Source of the DNA: an uncultured Burkholderiales bacterium
Lineage (GTDB): Bacteria; Pseudomonadota; Gammaproteobacteria; Burkholderiales; Burkholderiaceae_C
NCBI GenBank assembly: GCA_903953985.1
Contig: CAJBLW010000258.1
Span: forward strand, 1 to 12,741
Direction: 5' to 3'
Length of the DNA stretch: 12,741 nucleotides
Shown: piece after piece, positions 6,437-12,614 of the stretch
Position numbering within the stretch: position 1 is the stretch's first letter
Layout of the letters: every line of letters starts with the position of its first letter
Notes under the pieces: generated by a model
The model's input: the letters and a program-made list of their open reading frames with translations, nothing else
Databases searched by the model: none
Told to the model about the DNA's origin: nothing
Made by a program: the position numbers and the translations under genes

Positions 6437-7399
6437 ATGGACAGCCTGATCGACGCCTTTTCTTGGTTGCAGCAAAGCCTGTTCGAGGCCGTGGTGCAGC
6501 ATCTGGTGTTTGCCTTGGGTCTGTCCCAATTGTTGGAAAAAGCCTACGAAGGCACAGGTTGGCTGGTGATGGGTCTGCTGCAAATCGCGGTTTTGCTCAC
6601 CGTTTTTGGCCCCATGCAACGGCGCTGGCCGGCCGAACCCTTGGACGACCCTCGGGCAGTGCGGGTTGACGTGATGTACACCCTGATCCAGCGCCTGGGC
6701 CTGTTCAAGCTGGCCATGTTCTTTTCCTTTGACTGGCTCTTTGAACAAGCCTGGGGCAGCTTGCGTGGCCTGGGTACCCCCACTTGGCACCTCGACCAGA
6801 TCTGGCCCGGCGTCAGCGATGTGGCCTGGGTCAGCTTTTTGATTTACCTGGTGGTGTTTGATTTTGTGAACTACTGGCTGCACCGGGGCCAGCACCAGCT
6901 GCCGCGTTGGTGGGCCCTGCACAGCCTGCACCATTCTCAGCGCCAGATGACCATGTGGTCGGACAACCGCAACCACCTGCTCGACGATGTGCTGACCAGT
7001 TTGGCCCTGTCGGTGGTGGCGGTGGTGGTCGGGGTGGGGCCGGGGCAGTTTGTGGCCCTGGTGGCGCTGGGCCAGTTGAGCGAGAACTTCCAGCACGCCA
7101 ACTTGCGCATCTGGTTTGGCCGCATCGGTGAGCGGCTGTGGGTCAGCCCGCGTTTTCACCGTCGGCACCACAGCATCGGCATTGGCCACGAGACCGAGCG
7201 CCAAGGCCAGCGACACCTGGGCGGATGCAACTACGGCGTGCTCCTGCCGTGGTGGGACATGCTGTTTGGCACCGCCGATTTCACGATTCGCTACGACCCG
7301 ACCGGCATCCGTGATCAGGTAGAAAAAGGCCGCGATTACGGTCAGGGCTTTTGGGCGCAGCAGTGGCTGGGTGTGCTGCGGCTGTTCGGGCGGGCTTGA
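6437..7399 (+). CDS. Membrane fatty acid hydroxylase / sterol desaturase family protein
   Basis: A 320-residue integral membrane protein of the fatty acid hydroxylase superfamily, which uses a di-iron centre bound by eight or more histidines to hydroxylate or desaturate lipids with oxygen. The histidine boxes are in the expected order: HRGQH at 149-153, HSLHH at 162-166, FQH at 218-220 and HRRHH at 241-245. Hydrophobic segments lie at about 17-33, 41-58, 82-104, 130-147 and 187-212, placing the boxes on the cytoplasmic face. C-terminal NYGVLLPWWDMLFGT is typical of the family. Despite the common name, bacterial members usually act on fatty acyl, carotenoid or ether lipids rather than sterols. 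It starts 6 bp after the deacetylase gene, so it is very likely in the same transcript. Substrate not evident. Confidence 0.9.
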   Translation: MDSLIDAFSWLQQSLFEAVVQHLVFALGLSQLLEKAYEGTGWLVMGLLQIAVLLTVFGPMQRRWPAEPLDDPRAVRVDVMYTLIQRLGLFKLAMFFSFDWLFEQAWGSLRGLGTPTWHLDQIWPGVSDVAWVSFLIYLVVFDFVNYWLHRGQHQLPRWWALHSLHHSQRQMTMWSDNRNHLLDDVLTSLALSVVAVVVGVGPGQFVALVALGQLSENFQHANLRIWFGRIGERLWVSPRFHRRHHSIGIGHETERQGQRHLGGCNYGVLLPWWDMLFGTADFTIRYDPTGIRDQVEKGRDYGQGFWAQQWLGVLRLFGRA

Positions 7400-7427
7400 A
7401 GGGTTGGCTTGAGTTAAGCTTTCCCTC

Positions 7428-8363
7428 ATGAAACTCCTGATCGATTCCTTTTGGCGCGCGGCCGTTTATTGCCTGTACCCCCGGGTTATTGGCTTGTCGG
7501 TCTTGCCCTTGGTCTTGATCGTGGCCCTGTCGTGGTTGCTGGGGTACTTGTATTGGGATACGGCCCTCACCTTTGTGCGTGGCTGGCTCGATGCCAGCGC
7601 CTGGTTGGACACGGTTTGGCGCTGGTTCGAAGGCGTGGGATTGGGCAACCTCAAAACCGTGGTGGCCCCCCTGCTGGTGATTTTTGCTTTCACGCCCTTG
7701 GTGGTGGTGGCGTCCTTGCTGGCAGTGTCGTTCATGATGACCCCATCTCTCACGCGCATGGTGGCCGAGCGGCGTTTTGCCGGTTTGCAGCGCAAGCACG
7801 GCGGCAGCTTGCTTTTGAGTTTGGGGTGGACCTTTTTCTCGCTGGTGCTGGCCTTGGGGGCGCTGGTGCTGACTTTGCCCATGTGGCTGGTGCCCCCACT
7901 GGCCTTGGTGCTGCCCGCGTTCATCTGGGGCTGGCTGACCTACCGAGTCATGGCCTTTGACGTGCTGGCCGAATTTGCCAGTGCCGATGAGCGCCACACC
8001 CTCATGGCGCGCCACCGCATGAGCTTTTTGGGCATGGGCGTGGTGACTGGCCTCATGGGCGCTGCGCCCAGCCTGGTGTGGGCCTCGGGGGCCTTGTTTG
8101 CAGCGGCATTTGTGATTTTGGTGCCCGTGGCCATCTGGATTTACACCCTGGTGTTTGCATTTTCTTCGCTGTGGTTCGCGCATTTCGGCTTGGCCGCCTT
8201 GCAGGCCCTGCGGGACGAGCCCCGGCAAGCGGCCGTGGACGAGGTCTTGCCCGCTGCGCCTGCAGTGGCGGGCGTTTCGCCGCATTCCCCAGCCCGTCTG
8301 GGGGAAGGCGAGCCGGGCCCGATCGATGGCATCACCGACGTTGTGCCGCGCCTGAAACCCTGA
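7428..8363 (+). CDS. EI24-domain (CysZ-like) integral membrane protein
   Basis: A 311-residue polytopic membrane protein. The fold is recognisable as EI24/CysZ. The N-terminal stretch MKLLIDSFWRAAVYCLYPR is followed by hydrophobic segments at about 20-44, 78-103, 130-150, 152-171, 203-228 and 229-251. Between them are loops with a conserved-looking TPSLTRMVAERRF (105-117) and a segment TYRVMAFDVLAEFASADERH (171-190). CysZ in enterics imports sulfate, but EI24 members of this length with a hydrophilic tail (about 255-311, rich in A, P and E) are common in beta-proteobacteria and mostly uncharacterised, so sulfate transport should not be assumed. No cysteine-biosynthesis gene is adjacent. It starts 28 bp after the desaturase-like gene and ends 28 bp before the next, consistent with one operon. 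Confidence 0.82.
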   Translation: MKLLIDSFWRAAVYCLYPRVIGLSVLPLVLIVALSWLLGYLYWDTALTFVRGWLDASAWLDTVWRWFEGVGLGNLKTVVAPLLVIFAFTPLVVVASLLAVSFMMTPSLTRMVAERRFAGLQRKHGGSLLLSLGWTFFSLVLALGALVLTLPMWLVPPLALVLPAFIWGWLTYRVMAFDVLAEFASADERHTLMARHRMSFLGMGVVTGLMGAAPSLVWASGALFAAAFVILVPVAIWIYTLVFAFSSLWFAHFGLAALQALRDEPRQAAVDEVLPAAPAVAGVSPHSPARLGEGEPGPIDGITDVVPRLKP

Positions 8364-8391
8364 TGCCGAACTGTTCCTTTCACTTGACCCC

Positions 8392-9219
8392 ATGAGTTAT
8401 CCCATGACCCCCACCTTTGGCCTGATCATCATTGGCGACGAAATCATGTCCGGTAAGCGCCAGGACAAACACATGCCCAAAGTCATCGAATTGATGAATG
8501 AGCGCGGCCTGAGCTTGAGTTGGGCCGAGTACGTTGGCGACTCACCTGAGCGCATCACGGCCACCTTGCAGCGCGCTTTGGCGTCGGCCGACGTCGTTTT
8601 CAGCTGCGGCGGTATTGGCGCCACGCCCGATGACCACACCCGCCAATGCGCGGGCAAAGCGTTGGGTGTGCCGCTGGTCTTGCACCCCGAGGCCAAGCGC
8701 TTGATTCAAGAGCGCATGCAAGACACAGCCAAAGAGCAAGGCGTGGCTTACGAGCCAGACCGGCCAGACAATATTCACCGCCTGAATATGGGCACCTTCC
8801 CAGCGGGGGCAGACATCATTCTCAACCCGTACAACAAAATTCCCGGTTTCAGTTGTCGTGGCCAGGGTGGCGGTGCAGTGCACTTTGTACCGGGGTTTCC
8901 TATCATGGCCTGGCCCATGATCGCATCGGTGCTGGACGCTCAGTACGGCGCCTATTTCCGCCAACACGCTTATGTTGAAAAGTCGGTGATCGTTTTGGGC
9001 GCAATGGAAGCCACCTTGACCCCGCTCATGGAGACCATCGAGGCTGCGCACCCGGGCGTGAAGGTATTCAGTCTTCCCAGTGTGGACCACCCGCAATGGG
9101 GCCGTCACATTGAACTGGGCGTTAAAGGCGAACCCGCCAACGCGGATGCGGCCTACCTCAGCTTGCGGGAAGGCCTGAAGGCTTTCACGCTCGAATATGG
9201 CCCCGAATTGGTGCGATGA
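8392..9219 (+). CDS. Molybdopterin-binding / CinA N-terminal domain protein, stand-alone
   Basis: A 275-residue cytosolic protein with a MoaB/MogA-type (MoCF) fold, the same domain as the N-terminus of CinA. Motifs seen are IIGDEIMSGKRQDKH at 13-27, SCGGIGATPDDHTRQ at 71-85 and VPGFPIMAWPM at 166-176. The glycine-rich SCGGIGATPDD loop is the nucleotide/pterin-binding element. Full CinA proteins run beyond 400 residues and end in a PncC amidase domain, which is absent here. Stand-alone members may have ADP-ribose pyrophosphatase-like or unknown activity. Two starts are possible, 8392 and 8404; both leave the motifs intact and neither has a clear ribosome binding site. It is the last gene of the five-gene run, and its stop is followed at once by the glnA enhancer sites. 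Confidence 0.85.
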   Translation: MSYPMTPTFGLIIIGDEIMSGKRQDKHMPKVIELMNERGLSLSWAEYVGDSPERITATLQRALASADVVFSCGGIGATPDDHTRQCAGKALGVPLVLHPEAKRLIQERMQDTAKEQGVAYEPDRPDNIHRLNMGTFPAGADIILNPYNKIPGFSCRGQGGGAVHFVPGFPIMAWPMIASVLDAQYGAYFRQHAYVEKSVIVLGAMEATLTPLMETIEAAHPGVKVFSLPSVDHPQWGRHIELGVKGEPANADAAYLSLREGLKAFTLEYGPELVR

Positions 9220-9224
9220 ATCAG

Positions 9225-9245
9225 ATTGCACCAAAATAATGCAAA
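9225..9245 (+). promoter_or_regulatory. Upstream, imperfect NtrC (NRI) binding site of glnA
   Basis: ATTGCACCA, then AAA, then TAATGCAAA gives a left half identical to the stronger site next to it and a right half matching in six of nine positions. Its centre (9235) is 21 bp, or two helical turns, from that of the stronger site, as is usual for NtrC sites that bind cooperatively. Confidence 0.6.
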
Positions 9246-9268
9246 ATTGCACCATTGTGGTGCAATTT
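9244..9268 (+). promoter_or_regulatory. Strong NtrC (NRI) binding site of glnA
   Basis: A perfect 25 bp palindrome has 11 bp arms (AAATTGCACCA and its complement TGGTGCAATTT) and a 3 bp centre. The GCACCA-N3-TGGTGC core has the same layout as the enteric glnA enhancer sites that bind NtrC. It lies about 210 bp upstream of the predicted sigma-54 start, a normal enhancer distance. Confidence 0.85.
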
Positions 9269-9439
9269 AAGGTGGCCAACTGGCCTGCAAGTCCAGTCCA
9301 TCTCCCTCGGGTTTCAGCCAGTAGGCGTTGCATCTTGGGTGATGACCACGAGAGCCTCTTTTTTTATGCAGAGCCAAGTCCCATTCATGGCTGCTCAGGG
9401 CACAATCATGGGTTGTTCGGTGGCGTGGTCATGGCCTAG

Positions 9440-9456
9440 TTGGCACAGAAACTGCA
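9440..9456 (+). promoter_or_regulatory. Sigma-54 (-24/-12) promoter of glnA
   Basis: TTGGCACAGAAACTGCA fits the RpoN consensus TGGCAC-N5-TTGC. The invariant GG (9442-9443) and GC (9454-9455) are exactly 10 bp apart; the only notable deviation is CTGC in place of TTGC. The predicted transcription start is near 9467, giving a 5' leader of about 37 bases before the glnA ATG. Together with the upstream NtrC sites this makes nitrogen control of glnA very likely. Confidence 0.85.
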
Positions 9457-9492
9457 AGACCTGTGAGCAAGCTTTTTAACCCCTTTCCATTC

Positions 9493-9498
9493 AGGAGA
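9493..9498 (+). promoter_or_regulatory. Ribosome binding site of glnA
   Basis: AGGAGA ends 5 bases before the ATG at 9504. This spacing favours that ATG over the in-frame TTG at 9501, so the protein starts MAKTVAD. Confidence 0.8.
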
Positions 9499-9503
9499 AT
9501 TTG

Positions 9504-10919
9504 ATGGCCAAGACCGTCGCAGACGTGATGAAGATGGTGAAAGAGAACGAAGTCAAGTTTGTTGACTTCCGTTTCACCGATACCCGTGGCAAATGGCAGC
9601 ACATCACTGCGCCCGTGTCGCAGTTTGACGAAAGCAAGTTCGAAGACGGTCAAGCGTTTGACGGCTCCTCGATTGCGGGTTGGAAAGGCATTGAAGCTTC
9701 GGACATGTTGTTGATCCCCGATCCCAACAGCGCCATCATTGACCCCTTCTTCGAAGAAGTCACCTTGGTCATGATTAGCGACGTGATCGAACCGACAGAT
9801 GGCAAAGCCTACGAGCGTGATCCTCGTTCGATCGCCAAGCGCGCTGAGACTTACCTCAAGCAATCGGGCCTGGGCGACACCGCCTACTTCGGTCCCGAGC
9901 CAGAATTCTTCTTGTTTGACGAAGTGCGTTGGAGCACTGAGCCGAACAATACCTTCTACGCCATCGACGAAGGCGAAGCTCCTTGGAACAGCGGTACCAA
10001 AATCGAAGGCGGCAACAGCGGTCACCGCAACCGCGTCAAAGGTGGCTACTTCCCAGTGCCTCCCGTCGACAGCACTCACGACATGCGCAGTGAGATGTCG
10101 CTGATCCTCGAGTCCGTGGGCATCCCGGTCGAAGTTCATCACCACGAAGTCGCTGGCGCGGGTCAGTGCGAAATCGGCACACGTTTTTCGACCTTGGTCG
10201 AGCGCGCCGACTGGACATTGCTGCAAAAGTACGTGATCCACAACGTGGCCAACGCTTACGGTAAAACCGCCACCTTCATGCCCAAGCCCTACGCGGGCGA
10301 CAACGGCTCCGGCATGCACGTGCACCAGTCCATCTGGAAAGACGGCAAAAACCTGTTCGCAGGCAATGGCTATGCTGGTTTGTCTGAATTCGCTTTGTTT
10401 TACATCGGCGGCATCATCAAGCACGCCCGTGCCCTCAATGCGATCACCAACCCCGGCACCAACAGCTACAAGCGCCTGGTTCCTCACTATGAAGCCCCGG
10501 TCAAGCTGGCCTACTCGGCCAAAAACCGCTCGGCTTCGATCCGCATCCCCAACGTCGCCAGCGACAAGGGCCGCCGTGTCGAAGCCCGCTTCCCAGATCC
10601 GTTGTGCAACCCCTATCTCGGCTTCGCAGCCTTGTTGATGGCGGGCTTGGACGGTATCGAAAACAAGATCCATCCCGGCGAAGCTGCCACCAAAGACCTG
10701 TACCACTTGCCGCCAGAAGAAGACAAATTGGTGCCGACTGTGTGCTCCAGCTTGGACCAGGCTTTGGACTGCCTGAACGCCGACCGCGCTTTCCTGACCA
10801 AGGGTGGCGTGTTCACCGACTCGTGGATCGACGCTTACATCGAATTGAAGATGCAAGAAGTCAACCGCAGCCGCGTCGAAGTGTCGCCGGTTGAATACGA
10901 CATGTATTACTCGCTCTAA
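9504..10919 (+). CDS. glnA: Glutamine synthetase, type I (GlnA)
   Basis: This is the dodecameric cytosolic enzyme that makes glutamine from glutamate, ammonia and ATP. At 471 residues it has the length of GSI-beta. Landmarks are FDGSSIAGW at 52-60, GPEPEFFLFD at 130-139 with metal-binding glutamates, EVHHHEVAGAGQCEIG at 210-225, GDNGSGMHVHQS at 265-276 (substrate and ATP site) and NRSASIRIP at 341-349. KDLYHLPPEE carries Tyr400, the tyrosine that GlnE adenylylates in the beta-type enzyme, so post-translational control is expected. Codon use looks optimised for high expression. The start is fixed by AGGAGA upstream of 9504. Transcription is expected from the sigma-54 promoter at 9440-9456 with NtrC sites upstream, and a strong terminator lies 43 bases after the stop. 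Confidence 0.97.
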   Translation: MAKTVADVMKMVKENEVKFVDFRFTDTRGKWQHITAPVSQFDESKFEDGQAFDGSSIAGWKGIEASDMLLIPDPNSAIIDPFFEEVTLVMISDVIEPTDGKAYERDPRSIAKRAETYLKQSGLGDTAYFGPEPEFFLFDEVRWSTEPNNTFYAIDEGEAPWNSGTKIEGGNSGHRNRVKGGYFPVPPVDSTHDMRSEMSLILESVGIPVEVHHHEVAGAGQCEIGTRFSTLVERADWTLLQKYVIHNVANAYGKTATFMPKPYAGDNGSGMHVHQSIWKDGKNLFAGNGYAGLSEFALFYIGGIIKHARALNAITNPGTNSYKRLVPHYEAPVKLAYSAKNRSASIRIPNVASDKGRRVEARFPDPLCNPYLGFAALLMAGLDGIENKIHPGEAATKDLYHLPPEEDKLVPTVCSSLDQALDCLNADRAFLTKGGVFTDSWIDAYIELKMQEVNRSRVEVSPVEYDMYYSL

Positions 10920-10924
10920 GCACC

Positions 10925-11521
10925 ATGACCACCATTGCACACCCACTTGTGCAATGCCCTGAAAGGACGGCCTCGGCCGTCCTTTTTTTGCTTTTGCTCA
11001 GCGCAGGCATGGCTGCACAAGCCCAGCAATCTGTTTATCGATGTGGCCAGGAGTACACCAATGCCCCACGTGAGCCTGGATTGTGTGAACCCTTGGCCCC
11101 GCAGGCCATCACCGTGATCAACGGCACCCGCCCAGCACCTTCACTTGCTGCTCCCACTGCCGTGCCGGCCCGCAGCACCAGGCCCGATCCCGGTGCCGCT
11201 GGACCTCCCTCGGCTGGCACGCCCAGTACCGCGGCAGTGGCTGCCCGCACCCCGGATGTGCAGCAGAGCGAGCGCGATGCGCAAGCGCGCACCATCCTGA
11301 CGCAGGAGTTGGACAAGGCCCGTGCGCAGTTGGTGCAGTTGGTGCAAAGCTATAACCTTGGCGAGCCAGAGAAGTGGGCCGCCGAAACCCGAAACCACCA
11401 GAAATACCTGGACCGTGTGGCCGAGATGAAGGCGGCCATTGAGCGGACCGAACGCGACATCGACAGCTTGCAACGCGAACTGGTGCGCCGCACTGCGCAG
11501 GCCAGCCGCCGCACACCATGA
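10925..11521 (+). CDS. Exported coiled-coil protein of unknown function between glnA and glnL
   Basis: A protein of up to 198 residues. An N-terminal hydrophobic stretch (VLFLLLLSAGMAAQAQ, 19-34) makes a signal peptide with cleavage likely after AQA. It is followed by a short cysteine-containing segment VYRCGQEYTNAP (37-48, with a second Cys at 54) reminiscent of DUF4124 proteins, then a low-complexity P/A/T linker at about 65-115. The C-terminal half (115-190) is strongly helical and charged, probably a coiled coil, containing YNLGEPEKW and RNHQKYLDRVAEMKAAIER. The start is uncertain: ATG 10925 or GTG 10949 are the choices that keep a full signal peptide, and neither has a good ribosome binding site. 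The signal peptide core is encoded by the glnA terminator. The stop overlaps the glnL start (ATGA), indicating coupling. Similar proteins beside glnA seem familiar in Burkholderiales; role unknown. Confidence 0.75.
   Translation: MTTIAHPLVQCPERTASAVLFLLLLSAGMAAQAQQSVYRCGQEYTNAPREPGLCEPLAPQAITVINGTRPAPSLAAPTAVPARSTRPDPGAAGPPSAGTPSTAAVAARTPDVQQSERDAQARTILTQELDKARAQLVQLVQSYNLGEPEKWAAETRNHQKYLDRVAEMKAAIERTERDIDSLQRELVRRTAQASRRTP
10933..10956. repeat. Inverted repeat resembling an NtrC site, between glnA and its terminator
   Basis: CATTGCAC (10933-10940) and its exact complement GTGCAATG (10949-10956) are separated by 8 bases. The arms carry the TTGCAC/GTGCAA core of the glnA enhancer sites, but the distance between GCAC and GTGC is 8 bases instead of the 7 seen there. 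It may be a weakened NtrC operator, comparable in position to the one controlling glnL in enterics, or simply an RNA hairpin before the terminator. Confidence 0.5.
10962..10989 (+). terminator. Intrinsic terminator downstream of glnA
   Basis: AAAGGACGGCC (10962-10972) pairs perfectly with GGCCGTCCTTT (10975-10985) around a tiny TC turn, giving a GC-rich stem followed directly by a run of seven T (10983-10989, the first three shared with the stem), then GCTTTT. This is a textbook Rho-independent terminator for glnA. It lies inside the reading frame of the downstream exported protein, where the T-run encodes the leucine/phenylalanine core of the signal peptide. Partial read-through could set the ratio of GlnA to NtrB/NtrC. 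Confidence 0.92.
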
Positions 11522-12579
11522 ACAAACCCAATCGATTCCAGGCCTTTGACCTGCTGGCTACGCCCGTGGCTGTGATGCAAGGCCAAGGTCATGTGCGCTT
11601 TGTCAACGCCGCGCTCGAAGATGCCTTGGGCTTGTCCCGGCGCACCCTGTACGACACGCACTTGCCCGACTATTTTGTAGACCCGCAGCCCCTGATCATG
11701 GCTTTGTCCGGGGCCCAGTCCAACGAGTTTGCCGCGCTGCGCTATGAAGCCCAACTGCGCCGACCGCACCACGACGAGCCTTTGCCCGTGCACGTGATCG
11801 TGGCGTTGACCGATTTGCCCGACGAAGTGATCGTGGAACTGCTCCCGGTGGAGCAGCAAACCCGGCAAGAGCGCGAGGAGCGCCTGCTCGACCAGGCCCA
11901 AGCCAACAAGGAGCTGATCCGAAACCTGGCGCATGAGATCAAGAATCCGCTGGGTGGCATTCGGGGTTCGGCACAGTTGCTTGAAATGGAGCTCCAAGAC
12001 AAGGAGCTGACCGAGTACACGCAAGTCATCATCCACGAGGCCGACCGACTGCAGACGCTGGTGGATCGCTTGCTGGCCCCGCACCGCAGGCCTCATGTGG
12101 TGGGCGATGTGAACATCCACGAGGTGTGCGAGCGCGTGCGAGCCCTGATCTTGGCCGAGTTCCCGCGGGGACTGAAGGTGGTTCGCGATTACGACATCTC
12201 GATTCCCGAGTTTCGCGGCGACCGCGAGCAGCTCATCCAGGCCGTGCTCAATATTGCGCACAATGCGGCGCAGGCGCTGCAAGAGCGCGTGGCGCAAGGC
12301 GATGCTCAGATCATGCTTAAGACCCGGGTCTTGAGGCAAGTCACATTTGGCAAACAGCGTTATCGCCTGGCATTGGAATTGCATGTGATGGACAACGGGC
12401 CTGGTGTTCCAGACTCGATCAAAGACCGCATTTTCTTCCCTTTGATTTCGGGGCGCGAAGGCGGTTCTGGCCTGGGGCTCACATTGGCGCAAACCTTTGT
12501 GCAGCAACACCATGGCCTGATCGAGTGTGACAGTGAGCCTGGCCGTACGGACTTCAAGATCCTGATTCCCCTGCCTTGA
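11518..12579 (+). CDS. glnL: Nitrogen regulation sensor histidine kinase NtrB (GlnL)
   Basis: A cytosolic kinase/phosphatase that, under control of the PII protein, phosphorylates the response regulator NtrC when nitrogen is scarce. The 353-residue protein has an N-terminal PAS-like sensing domain (about 8-110) with no membrane segment, as expected of NtrB. The HisKA dimerisation helix contains NLAHEIKNPLGGIRGSAQLL at 136-155 with phospho-accepting His139. A second helix ends VDRLLAPHRRP (182-192), typical of NtrB. The ATPase domain shows the N box (LIQAVLNIAHNAAQAL, 239-254), the G1 box DNGPGVP (292-298), an F-containing lid (DRIFFPLISG) and the G2 box GGSGLGLTLA (315-324). Its ATG overlaps the stop of the preceding gene, and glnG follows after 35 bp. 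Confidence 0.95.
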   Translation: MNKPNRFQAFDLLATPVAVMQGQGHVRFVNAALEDALGLSRRTLYDTHLPDYFVDPQPLIMALSGAQSNEFAALRYEAQLRRPHHDEPLPVHVIVALTDLPDEVIVELLPVEQQTRQEREERLLDQAQANKELIRNLAHEIKNPLGGIRGSAQLLEMELQDKELTEYTQVIIHEADRLQTLVDRLLAPHRRPHVVGDVNIHEVCERVRALILAEFPRGLKVVRDYDISIPEFRGDREQLIQAVLNIAHNAAQALQERVAQGDAQIMLKTRVLRQVTFGKQRYRLALELHVMDNGPGVPDSIKDRIFFPLISGREGGSGLGLTLAQTFVQQHHGLIECDSEPGRTDFKILIPLP

Positions 12580-12614
12580 AGCACACCAGTTTGACCACAG
12601 AAAGTGCCACTTTG

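Noticed and set aside
7010..7040. GTG/GGT-rich run as a tandem repeat
   Set aside because: It encodes a valine/glycine-rich membrane segment (VVAVVVGVGPG) in frame and is explained by codon bias.
5402..7429. 675-codon open frame on the minus strand
   Set aside because: It runs antisense to three well-supported genes, has a Q/H/P-rich composition typical of the mirror of GC-rich coding sequence, and shows no domain.
9357..9366. T-run before the glnA promoter as terminator of the upstream operon
   Set aside because: No stable stem precedes the T-run; only a few bases could pair, so it is not called as a terminator.
9429..10946. 505-codon open frame antisense to glnA
   Set aside because: glnA is unambiguous on the plus strand. 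The antisense frame has no motif and reflects the codon bias of a highly expressed gene.
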